From Fibrobacter sp. UBA4373 (GTDB taxonomy: Bacteria; Fibrobacterota; Fibrobacteria; Fibrobacterales; Fibrobacteraceae): 34,816 bases of DNA. Location of the stretch: positions 1 through 34,816 of the forward strand of contig DGSB01000047.1 of assembly GCA_002390045.1 (NCBI GenBank). Direction: 5' to 3'. Below, piece by piece: positions 1 through 7,892 of this stretch. How positions within the stretch are numbered: position 1 is the first letter of the stretch; every line of letters starts with the position of its first letter. The notes beneath the pieces were generated by a model. The model was not told the DNA's origin. It saw only the letters and a list, made by a program, of their open reading frames with translations, and did no database searches. Position numbers and translations under genes: made by a program.

Positions 1-56
1 CTATGCCGGCGGGTCCCTTTTTTTAAAATGGATTTTTTGAAAATCAAATTTCCTAT

Positions 57-953
57 TTACGCTCTCGGATGCGTCTTTTTAAAGGCTTCCTTTAAGCGCT
101 CTGCAGAAACGTGTGTGTAAACCTGTGTCGTGGCAAGGCTTGAATGCCCGAGCATTTCTTTGACACTCATGATGTCTGCCCCGTTTTCGAGCAAGTGCGT
201 GGCGAAGCTATGGCGCAAAACGTGCGGACTCGCTTTCCCTTCCCAGCCGATGCTTTTGAGTAAATCGTGAATGTCTCTGCGCAGCGTGCGAACGTCGTGA
301 GCTTCGCCATGTTCATTTAAAAATACGGGGGAATTTGGCGATGCCCATCGATTTTCTTCAGTAAGCTTTAGTTTGTATGCATTCAGCCAGCGGACAAAAT
401 CATGCGTAAGCGGGACGATGCGTTCCTTGTTCCCCTTGCCGAGAATTCGAACTTGCCGATTGGACAAGTCGATTTTTGACCAGGTTAAATTTTGGCATTC
501 CGAAATACGAAGGCCGGAGCCGTAGATCAGCTCTAACAGAACGCGGGCGCGTATCAGGGGAAGTGTCGGATTTTCGATTTCCGGAAATTTTTCTTGGGCG
601 AGATCTTTTTGGGACAGGAATGAAACAAGCCTTTTGGGACGCTTGGGCATGGGGACTGTTTCGGCGGGATTGCTTTCTAGAAGGTGGCTGCGGACAAGAT
701 AGCGGCCAAAGCTTTTAAAACAGGCGATGTGCAGGTCGATGCTTGTCACCGCGAGCTTTTCTTTTTGGCGAACGTCCCAAACAAAGGCCCGGATTTTTTC
801 GGTCGAAAAGTCCTTGAGTTCCGCCTCTTCTGGCATTTTGGCAAGCAGCTTTGAGAGGGATTTCCGGTAGGTATCCACTGTCCGTGCGGAAAAACGTCGC
901 TCGCGGGCGAGATAGTGTAAAAAATTTTCCACATGTTCCGAAAGAAGTGCCAT
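57..953 (-). CDS. xerC: Tyrosine recombinase, XerC/XerD type
   Basis: A 298-residue site-specific recombinase, the usual length for XerC/XerD, which resolve chromosome dimers at dif. The N-terminal SAM-like core-binding domain spans about residues 1-90 and the catalytic domain about 110-298. All catalytic residues are visible: R149 (SGLRIS), K173 (GKGNKER), H244 and R247 (HVLRHSF), H270 (LGHSS) and Y279 (QVYTH). I chose the ATG at 953 because a GAGG lies just upstream; the upstream TTG at 962 overlaps that site. The gene is divergent from the outer-membrane gene at 1015 with only about 60 bp between them. Nothing around it looks like an integrated element (no att repeat, no phage gene), so a housekeeping XerC or XerD is the best reading; which of the two cannot be settled from sequence alone. 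Confidence 0.9.
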   Translation of the reverse strand: MALLSEHVENFLHYLARERRFSARTVDTYRKSLSKLLAKMPEEAELKDFSTEKIRAFVWDVRQKEKLAVTSIDLHIACFKSFGRYLVRSHLLESNPAETVPMPKRPKRLVSFLSQKDLAQEKFPEIENPTLPLIRARVLLELIYGSGLRISECQNLTWSKIDLSNRQVRILGKGNKERIVPLTHDFVRWLNAYKLKLTEENRWASPNSPVFLNEHGEAHDVRTLRRDIHDLLKSIGWEGKASPHVLRHSFATHLLENGADIMSVKEMLGHSSLATTQVYTHVSAERLKEAFKKTHPRA

Positions 954-1014
954 TATCCTCAAATCTACAAGTTTTTGAAGTCGATATGATGCAGAAAATT
1001 TTATCTTGTGGACA

Positions 1015-2184
1015 ATGTTCCGCCAATTTTTGATATCTCTCTCCGTGCTTTTGGGCGCGCTTGTGATGCAAGCGTGGGCTTTGGATCGAGTGGTTGGAGC
1101 GAATGCTTCTTTGGATATCCATGCGGGAGCGCATTCGGCAGCTTTGGGCGGAGCTTCGATTTCTGTAGAGCAGGATCTGCTTGAATTGACGTCGAACCCG
1201 CAACAGCTTGCTAATGTGGAAAATTCCTGGGTCGCCTTTAGCCATGTCGTTTATTACGAAGATACGAAGTATGACTATGGTGCCGTGCAATTTCCGTTAG
1301 GCGATATGGGTGGGCTTGGAATCGCGTTTTCGCGTTTCGGTGCCGATGATATTCCCAAAATCGCGGAAGGGGATCCTTTGCCGGAAGGCGAAAATTACAA
1401 GACGTTTTCGATTGCGGATTATGTGTTTACTTTGGCCTGGGGCCGCCGTTTCTTAAATGACCGCTTGGACTTGGGTGTTTCGTTCCATGGGCTTTACCGC
1501 GAGCTGGACCAAAGTGGTTGGGGATTCCGCGGAGATATTGGCGCTAACTATCATGTTGTGGACTGGGTAACGGTTTCCACTTTTCTGAAGGGTTGGACTT
1601 CTTCTGCTGTGACTTGGGAAGAAGGAACGGTGGAATACAGTTCTCCGGAATGGTATATCGGTTTACATGTGGAACAGCCGATAGATTACTTCTACGGAAA
1701 ATTAGGCGCTTATTGGCAAAGTGCAGGCATTTTACACCGTGAAGACCGTGATTTGGACTGGGACGGTGAAGTGCGCGGCGGTCGCTTTTGGGAGCATCCG
1801 GTGGATTGGCTCGGCGGTGGTCGTGCAGGCGTGGAATTCGCTTTTGATTTTGGGCTTTCCTTGCGGGCTGGTCTTGCAAGCCTTTCGGAGCTTGAAAGCT
1901 GGACTGCCGGCGCTGGATTTGCCCTTTCGAATTGGTTGAGGGTTGATTACGCCTTTGAATCGCATCCGACACTTTCTGCTGTGCATCGCGTGAGCCTTGA
2001 AGTCAGCCCTGGTTTATTCTTGTTCCCCAAGAAGAAATCTGCGACTAGGCCCGTGTATAAGGTGGAAGCGGAAGCGAAGAAGGCGGAAGAAGTCAAACAG
2101 GTGCCGGTTTCTGAAATGGAACCTGTAGAAACGGAGAGTCTTGAGGGTGAAGATCCCGCACTCGGTACCTATTGGGAAGAATGA
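1015..2184 (+). CDS. PorV/PorQ-like outer-membrane beta-barrel protein
   Basis: A 389-residue protein with a clear signal peptide (hydrophobic stretch then AWA, cleavage before LDR). The mature start carries the typical PorV/PorQ (FadL-like) opening: HSAALGGASIS followed by a SNPQQL element, matching the family pattern of a conserved GGA and an NPA-like motif. The remainder is alternating aromatic and polar strands, as in an outer-membrane barrel. The last 50 residues after the barrel are Lys/Glu rich and acidic, probably periplasmic or disordered. The ATG at 1015 puts the signal peptide directly at the N-terminus; a TTG at 1006 in frame is possible. It leads a run of plus-strand genes. Members in Bacteroidota are linked with type IX secretion; whether this one is cannot be judged here. 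Confidence 0.7.
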   Translation: MFRQFLISLSVLLGALVMQAWALDRVVGANASLDIHAGAHSAALGGASISVEQDLLELTSNPQQLANVENSWVAFSHVVYYEDTKYDYGAVQFPLGDMGGLGIAFSRFGADDIPKIAEGDPLPEGENYKTFSIADYVFTLAWGRRFLNDRLDLGVSFHGLYRELDQSGWGFRGDIGANYHVVDWVTVSTFLKGWTSSAVTWEEGTVEYSSPEWYIGLHVEQPIDYFYGKLGAYWQSAGILHREDRDLDWDGEVRGGRFWEHPVDWLGGGRAGVEFAFDFGLSLRAGLASLSELESWTAGAGFALSNWLRVDYAFESHPTLSAVHRVSLEVSPGLFLFPKKKSATRPVYKVEAEAKKAEEVKQVPVSEMEPVETESLEGEDPALGTYWEE

Positions 2185-2200
2185 GAGGTATATTAAACCT

Positions 2201-2836
2201 ATGAGCGAATTGAATAATTATCGTGCTGTTGGTTTGTTTGATTTGGTTTCGGCTCCTGTCACTCCAATCGGATCTTTTGATGCGGAACAGTTTAAGCAGG
2301 ATGTGAAACCCTTGCTCGAAAAAGGTTCCGCCTTTATCGGCGTAGATGTTACGGGACTCGACTTCCTTTATAGCGACGCCTGTAGCGCTTTTAGCCAGGT
2401 GCAACAGCGTTTGGCCGAAAAAAATGGTGCGTTTGCAGTCCTGACCGATCATGACGATGTGGTTACCTGCTTAAAAAAAGCGAACCTGGACAAGACGATC
2501 CGTATTTTCCGCAAGGAAGCGGATATGGTTTCTTTCTCGATGAAAGAAGACGAAGCTTTGCACCATGCAAAGTCCGAGGAAGAAGATGTTGTCGAAGAGG
2601 TGCCTACCGCAAAGAGCAATAATCGACGTGAAACCGCTTCGATGGGATCTCTCCGCCGTCGCGTAACGGGCCGTTTTACTCAGAGTTTTAACGCCATCCG
2701 CAAAGATGACAAAACGATGAAAGGCAGTCTCGAAAATCCGTTCAAGGAAGAAAAAAGCGGATCTTCGAAGTGGATCTGGTTGGTCGTTGGATTGCTGGTT
2801 GCCGCTGCGGCTGTCGCATTTGCTGTTTTGAATTAA
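2201..2836 (+). CDS. STAS-domain protein with C-terminal membrane anchor
   Basis: A 211-residue protein. Residues 1-105 resemble a STAS (anti-sigma-antagonist-like) domain: an FDLVSAPVTPIG strand, an acidic VDVTGLDFLYSDACSAF segment where antagonists carry the phosphorylatable Ser, then a QQRLAEKNGAF helix-turn and a FRKEAD end. The middle 110-185 is charged and low in hydrophobics. The last 20 or so residues (WIWLVVGLLVAAAAVAFAVL) form one membrane helix that ends the protein, so it is probably tail-anchored with the STAS domain in the cytoplasm. I chose the ATG at 2201 over the longer upstream frame, which lies inside the preceding gene. Its stop overlaps the next start (TAATG), suggesting translational coupling to the M23-like protein. 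Partner kinases or sigma regulators are not in the window. Confidence 0.65.
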   Translation: MSELNNYRAVGLFDLVSAPVTPIGSFDAEQFKQDVKPLLEKGSAFIGVDVTGLDFLYSDACSAFSQVQQRLAEKNGAFAVLTDHDDVVTCLKKANLDKTIRIFRKEADMVSFSMKEDEALHHAKSEEEDVVEEVPTAKSNNRRETASMGSLRRRVTGRFTQSFNAIRKDDKTMKGSLENPFKEEKSGSSKWIWLVVGLLVAAAAVAFAVLN

Positions 2837-3774
2837 TGGAATCGTTTCGCGAATTCAAAGATTTTAAATCGGATTGGAAACCGAAAAAGCGGATTCCGGT
2901 TGTTCGGACTGTAATCGCGTTGGCGTTAATTTATGCGGTCTATGCAAGCGGTGCCGTTCAAAAGGCTTACCAGCTGATTGAAGAACAAAGAAAAATTCCT
3001 GCCGAAACGCTTTCTTACACGGATGTTCCTTGGCGCGAAGGCTGTGCCATGACTCATGGTGCGAGCTTTGATTCCAAAAAGAATGCCCTGGTTCAGTGCG
3101 GCTGGATTGTAAAATCGGCAAGGGATGCCGCTTGGCTTCCGAATATTCCTTTTTTACGTTATGTCGTTTCGGCGGAGAATGTGCAGTATCCGTTGCAAGT
3201 GCATTGGATTGCGGATTCGCTGAACTTCTGGAATCCGAAAATCCTTGTGCTTCGATCGAAAAAAGAACAGGTTTCCTATTACCATCTGATGATCGCGGAT
3301 TCTTCTTACGCATGGGTGCGTGCCGATGGCTGTCGTTATCCGGGAGCGTGCCCTCGAAATCCGCTTCAGGGCGGAGCACTTCCGATTGCTGCCGACTTTG
3401 ACTTTGGCGGTCGAGAAGAACTGCTGATCAAGGATTTGTTCATGGGAATTGGGGAAGCGCCTGTGTACCCGATTTTGCCCGCTCGCGTCATTTCGGTTTC
3501 GAAGGATTCGCGCGGCTACAGGCTCTATTTGGATCACGGAGGAAATTTGTTCTCTCGTGTTTCGGGACTTTCGCAAATTCCATCGGATATGGAAGTGGGA
3601 TCCCGGGTGGGACAAGAGGATATGCTGGGACGTCTTCCGCCGAGCGATAGTGCTGTTTTCTTTTTGGAAGTGCTTCGCAATGGACGTTTTGTGCGCTGGG
3701 ATGATTTTTATAAGGATTCCCATGTGGCGGATGCTTCCGATGTAGAACGATTCTTGGCTGAAATTGGGTTCTAG
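2836..3774 (+). CDS. Membrane-anchored degenerate M23 (LytM-like) protein
   Basis: A 312-residue protein with one N-terminal membrane helix (about residues 22-42) and no cleavage site, so most of it is likely periplasmic. Residues about 206-290 follow the M23/LytM fold order: APVYPILPARVISV, YRLYLDHGG, then MEVGSRVGQEDMLGRL and FFLEVLRNGRFV. The metal ligands are missing: the usual H-x-H before the FE strand reads V-F-F here, the YAH motif is replaced by FSRV, and no N-terminal HxxxD is evident. Known catalytically dead LytM proteins (EnvC, NlpD) activate amidases, so a regulatory or scaffold role in cell-wall turnover is plausible. Four Cys in the unassigned 60-180 region could form disulfides. 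It overlaps the STAS gene by one base and is one base ahead of the next lipoprotein gene. Confidence 0.6.
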   Translation: MESFREFKDFKSDWKPKKRIPVVRTVIALALIYAVYASGAVQKAYQLIEEQRKIPAETLSYTDVPWREGCAMTHGASFDSKKNALVQCGWIVKSARDAAWLPNIPFLRYVVSAENVQYPLQVHWIADSLNFWNPKILVLRSKKEQVSYYHLMIADSSYAWVRADGCRYPGACPRNPLQGGALPIAADFDFGGREELLIKDLFMGIGEAPVYPILPARVISVSKDSRGYRLYLDHGGNLFSRVSGLSQIPSDMEVGSRVGQEDMLGRLPPSDSAVFFLEVLRNGRFVRWDDFYKDSHVADASDVERFLAEIGF

Positions 3775-3775
3775 A

Positions 3776-4918
3776 ATGAAACGCTGGATTCTGCTGATTC
3801 TCGCTTCGCTTTTCATCTTCGCCTGCTCGCAGTCGGATGATGGTCCCATGAGTGTTTACCCGGATTCTTTTGCCGTTGGCGGGTATGGCTATATGCTTTA
3901 CGCGCAGCTTGATTCCGGTAACCGCTTTCATATTCAGGGGGATTCCATTACCCTCGCGATGGACAGCATGTGGACTTTTGGAAATTGCTTCTTAAAAGAA
4001 ATTGAGCTGTATCCTTCGTATTCTGACGATACGGTTTTGACGATTACGGTAAAGCTCGCTTTGGGAAATACGGGCACGACGGATTGTCCGCAGCCTTTGT
4101 TTAGGCCGGATACCGTTTTGCATTTGCCGTTTTTAGATGAATGGAAAGAAAAGAATGTGCGAGAAATTCGCATTGAAGGAAATGCCCACAATGAATTTTA
4201 TCCCGAAAATCCGGACACGGCGGCTGCGGCATATCGCACATTGAAGGATTCCATTTTGATTCGACAGGGAAAGTTCCGTTCGGAAAGCATTTCCGTGTAT
4301 CTCGATACGGCTTTTTCCGATCCTTACACGTATCCGCGTCGCACATCGAGCGATACCGCTGGCGTTATGTTTGTTTTGGATTCCTTGACGGTAGATACTT
4401 TCCCGTATCGCTTTATGAAGTCGAATTGTGTTGAAATCCACGATTCCTGTGAAACGGTTCCCGATACGATCTGGCGTTCGACATGGAGCTCTAAAGTTAC
4501 CAACTTGGTTCCGATTCGGGCTGTTTGCGCGGAAGATACCGCTGCGGATTCCCTGGTTTATTGCCTTTCGGCCAACTGGGAAAACGATTCGACATCGCTC
4601 AGCGATTCGACTTTCGATTATTTGGATACCACGTGGTTCAGCTCCAAATATTTTTTGGAAAAGATTCCCAAATGTGCCAGTGTCGATCACGGAAGCTTTA
4701 CGGGGTCGGCAGCTTATGGGCGTTACTTCACAACGCAGTTCATTCTGTTTGTCCCTGTTTCCGGTGAAAAAAGCTGTGGACCAGCGGCTCATTCAAACTG
4801 GTTCATCTATAATTTGAGTTCGCAAAAAGAAGTGCTGGATTCGGCTCGGGCAGATACGCTCCTTTCGGCGTGGAAAAAAGCTTCGGTCGGTGAAAGTGAG
4901 GAAGAAGATGATGAATAA
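3776..4918 (+). CDS. Hypothetical lipoprotein
   Basis: A 380-residue protein starting with a lipoprotein signal: MKRWILLILASLFIFAC, with the lipidated Cys at residue 17 and Ser after it, which favours outer-membrane sorting. The mature part is rich in Asp, Ser and Thr and in DT/DS pairs, with several Cys likely in disulfides, and ends in a strongly acidic tail. I do not recognise a known domain. Start chosen at the ATG one base after the previous stop. Its 3' end overlaps the Nudix gene by 11 bases, so it is in the same operon. The sequence style (many short DTxxx turns) is like secreted or surface proteins, but no function can be named. Confidence 0.7.
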   Translation: MKRWILLILASLFIFACSQSDDGPMSVYPDSFAVGGYGYMLYAQLDSGNRFHIQGDSITLAMDSMWTFGNCFLKEIELYPSYSDDTVLTITVKLALGNTGTTDCPQPLFRPDTVLHLPFLDEWKEKNVREIRIEGNAHNEFYPENPDTAAAAYRTLKDSILIRQGKFRSESISVYLDTAFSDPYTYPRRTSSDTAGVMFVLDSLTVDTFPYRFMKSNCVEIHDSCETVPDTIWRSTWSSKVTNLVPIRAVCAEDTAADSLVYCLSANWENDSTSLSDSTFDYLDTTWFSSKYFLEKIPKCASVDHGSFTGSAAYGRYFTTQFILFVPVSGEKSCGPAAHSNWFIYNLSSQKEVLDSARADTLLSAWKKASVGESEEEDDE

Positions 4919-5642
4919 ACCGGTGGAATATACCTTTTCGGATGAAGTTCTTGTCGAAGACCGCGATGCGGTGGTGAACAGCTTTTTGTTCCAGAATTGG
5001 CTGGCCCATGCGCAAGAAAAGTTCGTCGTTTCCAAGATTCATTTCTCTTCGGTCGATTTTCGCTTTAAGGATCATTCTCCGCTGTTCATCAAGCTGACGG
5101 CGACGGCGACGCTTCCCGATGGAAAGCCTGTGCATGGGATTGTGCTCGTGCGGGGCAATGCAGTCGGAGTCCTTGTGGTTTTGCGCTGTGAAGGAAAGCC
5201 TTATCTTTTGCTCGTGCGTCAGCCGCGTTTTGCCATTTCGGAACCGGAGTCTTTGGAAATCCCGGCGGGAATTCTCGATTGGTCAAACGATTACCGCAAA
5301 GTCGCTCTTTCGGAATTAAAAGAAGAAGCGATGATCGATGCCACGGATGACGAACTGATTGACGTGACCGGATTCTATACCGATGGAAAACTTGACGGTC
5401 ATGCCGGGAGCTGTGGCCTTTTAGACGAACGCATTCGCCTGTATGCGATCGAAAGAACGGTCTCGCCAGAAGAACTCAAGCGCTTGGATGGTCGAAATCA
5501 GGAATATACGGATGAAAACGAATGGATTAAAACCGTCGTTTTGCCGTATGAAGATGCGGGAAAGCAGTTCATCGATCACAAGAATTTGCTTGCGATGTTT
5601 ATGTACGAACGTTATCTTTCTGCGCAGGGCAGGCGCTTGTAA
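4908..5642 (+). CDS. Nudix hydrolase, divergent; nucleoside-diphosphate-sugar pyrophosphatase-like
   Basis: A 244-residue Nudix protein. The region 110-143 has SLEIPAGILDWS... followed by ALSELKEEAM, aligning to the Nudix box, but the canonical RE is SE and the Gly after EE is Met. The two central metal-binding Glu (EE) and the preceding Glu remain. The downstream layout (a GSCGLLDERIRLY segment, then GRNQEYTDENEWIK and an LPYEDA helix) resembles the ADP-ribose/UDP-sugar pyrophosphatase branch (AtNUDX14, NUDT14), by recollection. An ATG at 4908 sits after AGGAAG and is favoured over the GTG at 4890. It ends the plus-strand run and overlaps the convergent PHP gene tail by 44 bases. Substrate and activity are not certain because of the altered box. 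Confidence 0.7.
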   Translation: MMNKPVEYTFSDEVLVEDRDAVVNSFLFQNWLAHAQEKFVVSKIHFSSVDFRFKDHSPLFIKLTATATLPDGKPVHGIVLVRGNAVGVLVVLRCEGKPYLLLVRQPRFAISEPESLEIPAGILDWSNDYRKVALSELKEEAMIDATDDELIDVTGFYTDGKLDGHAGSCGLLDERIRLYAIERTVSPEELKRLDGRNQEYTDENEWIKTVVLPYEDAGKQFIDHKNLLAMFMYERYLSAQGRRL

Positions 5643-7104
5643 GCGCAAAGCGTTGAAAGCTCGTTTCCGCTTCGGCCCGGACATAGTTTTTGCCCGCAAG
5701 CGAAACCTTGGCTACGGCTTCAAAATCGGAAATTTTCTCTAGAGGTGCTGCAATCGGCGCCTCTTTTTGTGATCCACGATTTTCCTGCGCAAATACAGTC
5801 AATGTTTTCAGGGAGCCAAAGTCCGCGGTACTTTTAAAGTGGAAGTTGACGATTTCCCCTTCGCAGCTCCACCAGAGCGCAGGTCCGTCGGTAATGTAAA
5901 GGTTCTTGCCGCGGAAGGCGGTGATCGGATCGGAACCTTGGACGACCGTTCTCACGTAGCCAAAAACGTGGGCGTGCGACTGTTTCAGCTTAAAAAGCGG
6001 AATCTTGACACCGGTGTATTCGTTCAAATCTCCGTGTGCGTCGTTTCCGCCGAGTGGCAAAATAAAGTTCCCTTTTTCCAGTTCCGAAATCCAGAATTGA
6101 CGTCCGAGTTCAAAACCCTTATCGCGGGAACCGTTCCAAAATTCCAGAGCGGCAATCGGATTCTTGGAGTTCTTAAACAAATCTTCTTCGTGCCAGTCTC
6201 CACGCCGAAAAACAAGGCGTTCGAGTTTTCCCATCTGCTCCTTGGGGTGAGCCGCAAAGCAGGGAAGTTCGGTTTGCGAAACGATCTGCGGAATGGAAAG
6301 TGTCGGCTGGTTCTGGAACCATTTTCGCCCGCAGTCCCCTTCGCCGGGAACGTAGAATGGATTTCCGGGGAACAGCAGATGCACGTTTTGACCTTGGGAG
6401 TTCCCGGCGGAAACCTCTTCTCCGGCGATCATTTTCGGATATTCGGGTAGCGCAGCGATTTCTGCACGGAGCTTTTGGTAGCGGACCGAAGCATCGGTGC
6501 GAATCATGTAATTCTCACTGCTGAATGCAAAATCGTAGGAATGGTCCGTGCAAAAGACAAAGTCGAGACCGACGGATTTGGCCGCCTGCTGTAAAACGGC
6601 AGGAGAGGCTCCGAATTCTACCGGGTCTGCGGATATATAGGTGTGGACATGCGTATCGCCTACGATAAAATCGCTGGGTTTAGGAGGCTCTTCGTGAAGA
6701 ACGGCGATTTGCAAAGGTTTCTGCTTTAAACCGGTGAGGTTAAAACGTCGGATCTTTTTTTTACGACCATCGATTTGCACGGTGACCGAGGCTTCCACGC
6801 TGTAATTTCCGGCAGGAAGCTTTCCGCAGGGAATGGGAATGAACCGGAACGGCGTGTGGACTTCTTCCCGGATCGACTGCGTTTTGGCTATCCGGGTCGT
6901 GCCGCAGGTGAAGACGGCTTCAAAACTTTCGATGGTGACGGGAAAGCGGTTTGCTTCGCGAATCACGATAAAAAGTTTAGCTTCTTCGCCAGGAACGACT
7001 TGGAAGGGCGCGTCGAGAATGATTTCGGGTTCTTTTTTGTACAGCAAGGACCAAGGGAGCTTAAACTTATAATGCATCTCCGCATAGTCTGGGTCAAACC
7101 ACAT
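5599..7104 (-). CDS. PHP-domain metallohydrolase, CehA/McbA family
   Basis: A 501-residue protein. Residues about 145-470 form a PHP-type metal-dependent phosphoesterase/hydrolase: GDTHVHTYISADP (H152, H154), FCTDHSY (D187, H188), GEEVSAGN with the Glu pair 229-230, NVHLLFPG, FAAHPKEQ, and a GGNDAHGD motif late in the domain. This order fits the CehA/McbA family. Residues 1-140 are beta-rich, probably an Ig-like or beta-sandwich domain, and no signal peptide is visible, so a cytoplasmic location is likely. The ATG at 7104 overlaps the upstream stop (TAATG), implying coupled translation with the outer-membrane protein. The 3' end runs into the convergent Nudix gene, with no terminator hairpin seen between them. 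The substrate is unknown; family members cleave esters or phosphoesters. Confidence 0.75.
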   Translation of the reverse strand: MWFDPDYAEMHYKFKLPWSLLYKKEPEIILDAPFQVVPGEEAKLFIVIREANRFPVTIESFEAVFTCGTTRIAKTQSIREEVHTPFRFIPIPCGKLPAGNYSVEASVTVQIDGRKKKIRRFNLTGLKQKPLQIAVLHEEPPKPSDFIVGDTHVHTYISADPVEFGASPAVLQQAAKSVGLDFVFCTDHSYDFAFSSENYMIRTDASVRYQKLRAEIAALPEYPKMIAGEEVSAGNSQGQNVHLLFPGNPFYVPGEGDCGRKWFQNQPTLSIPQIVSQTELPCFAAHPKEQMGKLERLVFRRGDWHEEDLFKNSKNPIAALEFWNGSRDKGFELGRQFWISELEKGNFILPLGGNDAHGDLNEYTGVKIPLFKLKQSHAHVFGYVRTVVQGSDPITAFRGKNLYITDGPALWWSCEGEIVNFHFKSTADFGSLKTLTVFAQENRGSQKEAPIAAPLEKISDFEAVAKVSLAGKNYVRAEAETSFQRFALTSACPAQKDNVRT

Positions 7105-7892
7105 TATTTTGCCCGATTGATAACTCCGAAGCTAAACCGGAATTGCAGCATTAAGCCGCCCAGGTCCCACTTCGCCTTGTCTGTATCTTCATCGGGAACG
7201 ACTCCCGAAAAAGGCTCGTCCGATTCCACGATGATTCTTGAATATCCGATGTCACCGTAAATATGAATGTTTTTCCAGGTGGTGACGAGGTATCCGAGGC
7301 TGATGCCAAAACCGTTTCCCAGGAGAGAATTCTTTGCTGAAATTTGTCCCCAGCTGGAATAAATTTCGGTGCCGGGAAGCATCCAGTACCAGCGTAAAGA
7401 AACGCTGAACAGGCTTGCGTTGGAAAGGCTTATCAAATTCGGAGGAATGGTTGCGCGGTATTCGAGATACAGCGGAAATCCTTGGAGGGTATAGCTGTAA
7501 TTATGAATCTTGTCTTTGCGGTCGGTCACGACGACTTCTTCGTTGTCGTAAATGTACCCGAATCCTGCGCTGACAAAATGTCCTTCGCGCCATTGGAGCT
7601 GTAATCCCGCGGTAATGGGAAAGCAAAAATTCACTTTTTGGAAATCTTGCTTGGCAACGTAGCTGCTTTCCGCTTTCGTTAAGGCTTGAGCCTTGTAATG
7701 CTTATAAATCGTATCGACTTGTGCTTGAAATTTATCGCGGCTGTCGAATCCGATAAATGAAATGGAGGGTTGAATGAAAAATGAGAGAAGCGATTTGTCA
7801 TCTGACGATTCTTTTACGCCGGCCCCGACTTCACTAGGAGCCGCCCAAAGGCTGGCGCATAAAATCGCAAATGCAAGCAAGAACTTTTTCAA
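7104..7892 (-). CDS. Putative outer-membrane beta-barrel protein
   Basis: A 262-residue protein with a signal peptide (KKFLLAFAILCASLWA, cleavage before APS). The mature part alternates hydrophobic and polar residues with frequent Gly and aromatic strand ends (for example FVSAGFGYIYD, FPLYLEYRA, LQFRFSFGV), typical of a small outer-membrane barrel. No specific family is recognised. Its start is a TTG at 7892 that overlaps the bamD stop (TTGA, four bases); the signal peptide begins exactly there, so this start is convincing. The product sits between BamD and a PHP hydrolase in one operon, so it may be a BAM client or an accessory envelope protein, but that is inference. Confidence 0.6.
   Translation of the reverse strand: MKKFLLAFAILCASLWAAPSEVGAGVKESSDDKSLLSFFIQPSISFIGFDSRDKFQAQVDTIYKHYKAQALTKAESSYVAKQDFQKVNFCFPITAGLQLQWREGHFVSAGFGYIYDNEEVVVTDRKDKIHNYSYTLQGFPLYLEYRATIPPNLISLSNASLFSVSLRWYWMLPGTEIYSSWGQISAKNSLLGNGFGISLGYLVTTWKNIHIYGDIGYSRIIVESDEPFSGVVPDEDTDKAKWDLGGLMLQFRFSFGVINRAK

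Noticed and set aside
1..56. T-rich sequence after a GC-rich patch at the window edge
   Set aside because: It could be half a terminator of a gene to the left, but the left arm is outside the window, so it cannot be judged.
57..953. Phage or integron integrase
   Set aside because: Length and motif layout match chromosomal XerC/XerD, and no attachment repeat, phage or cassette genes flank it.
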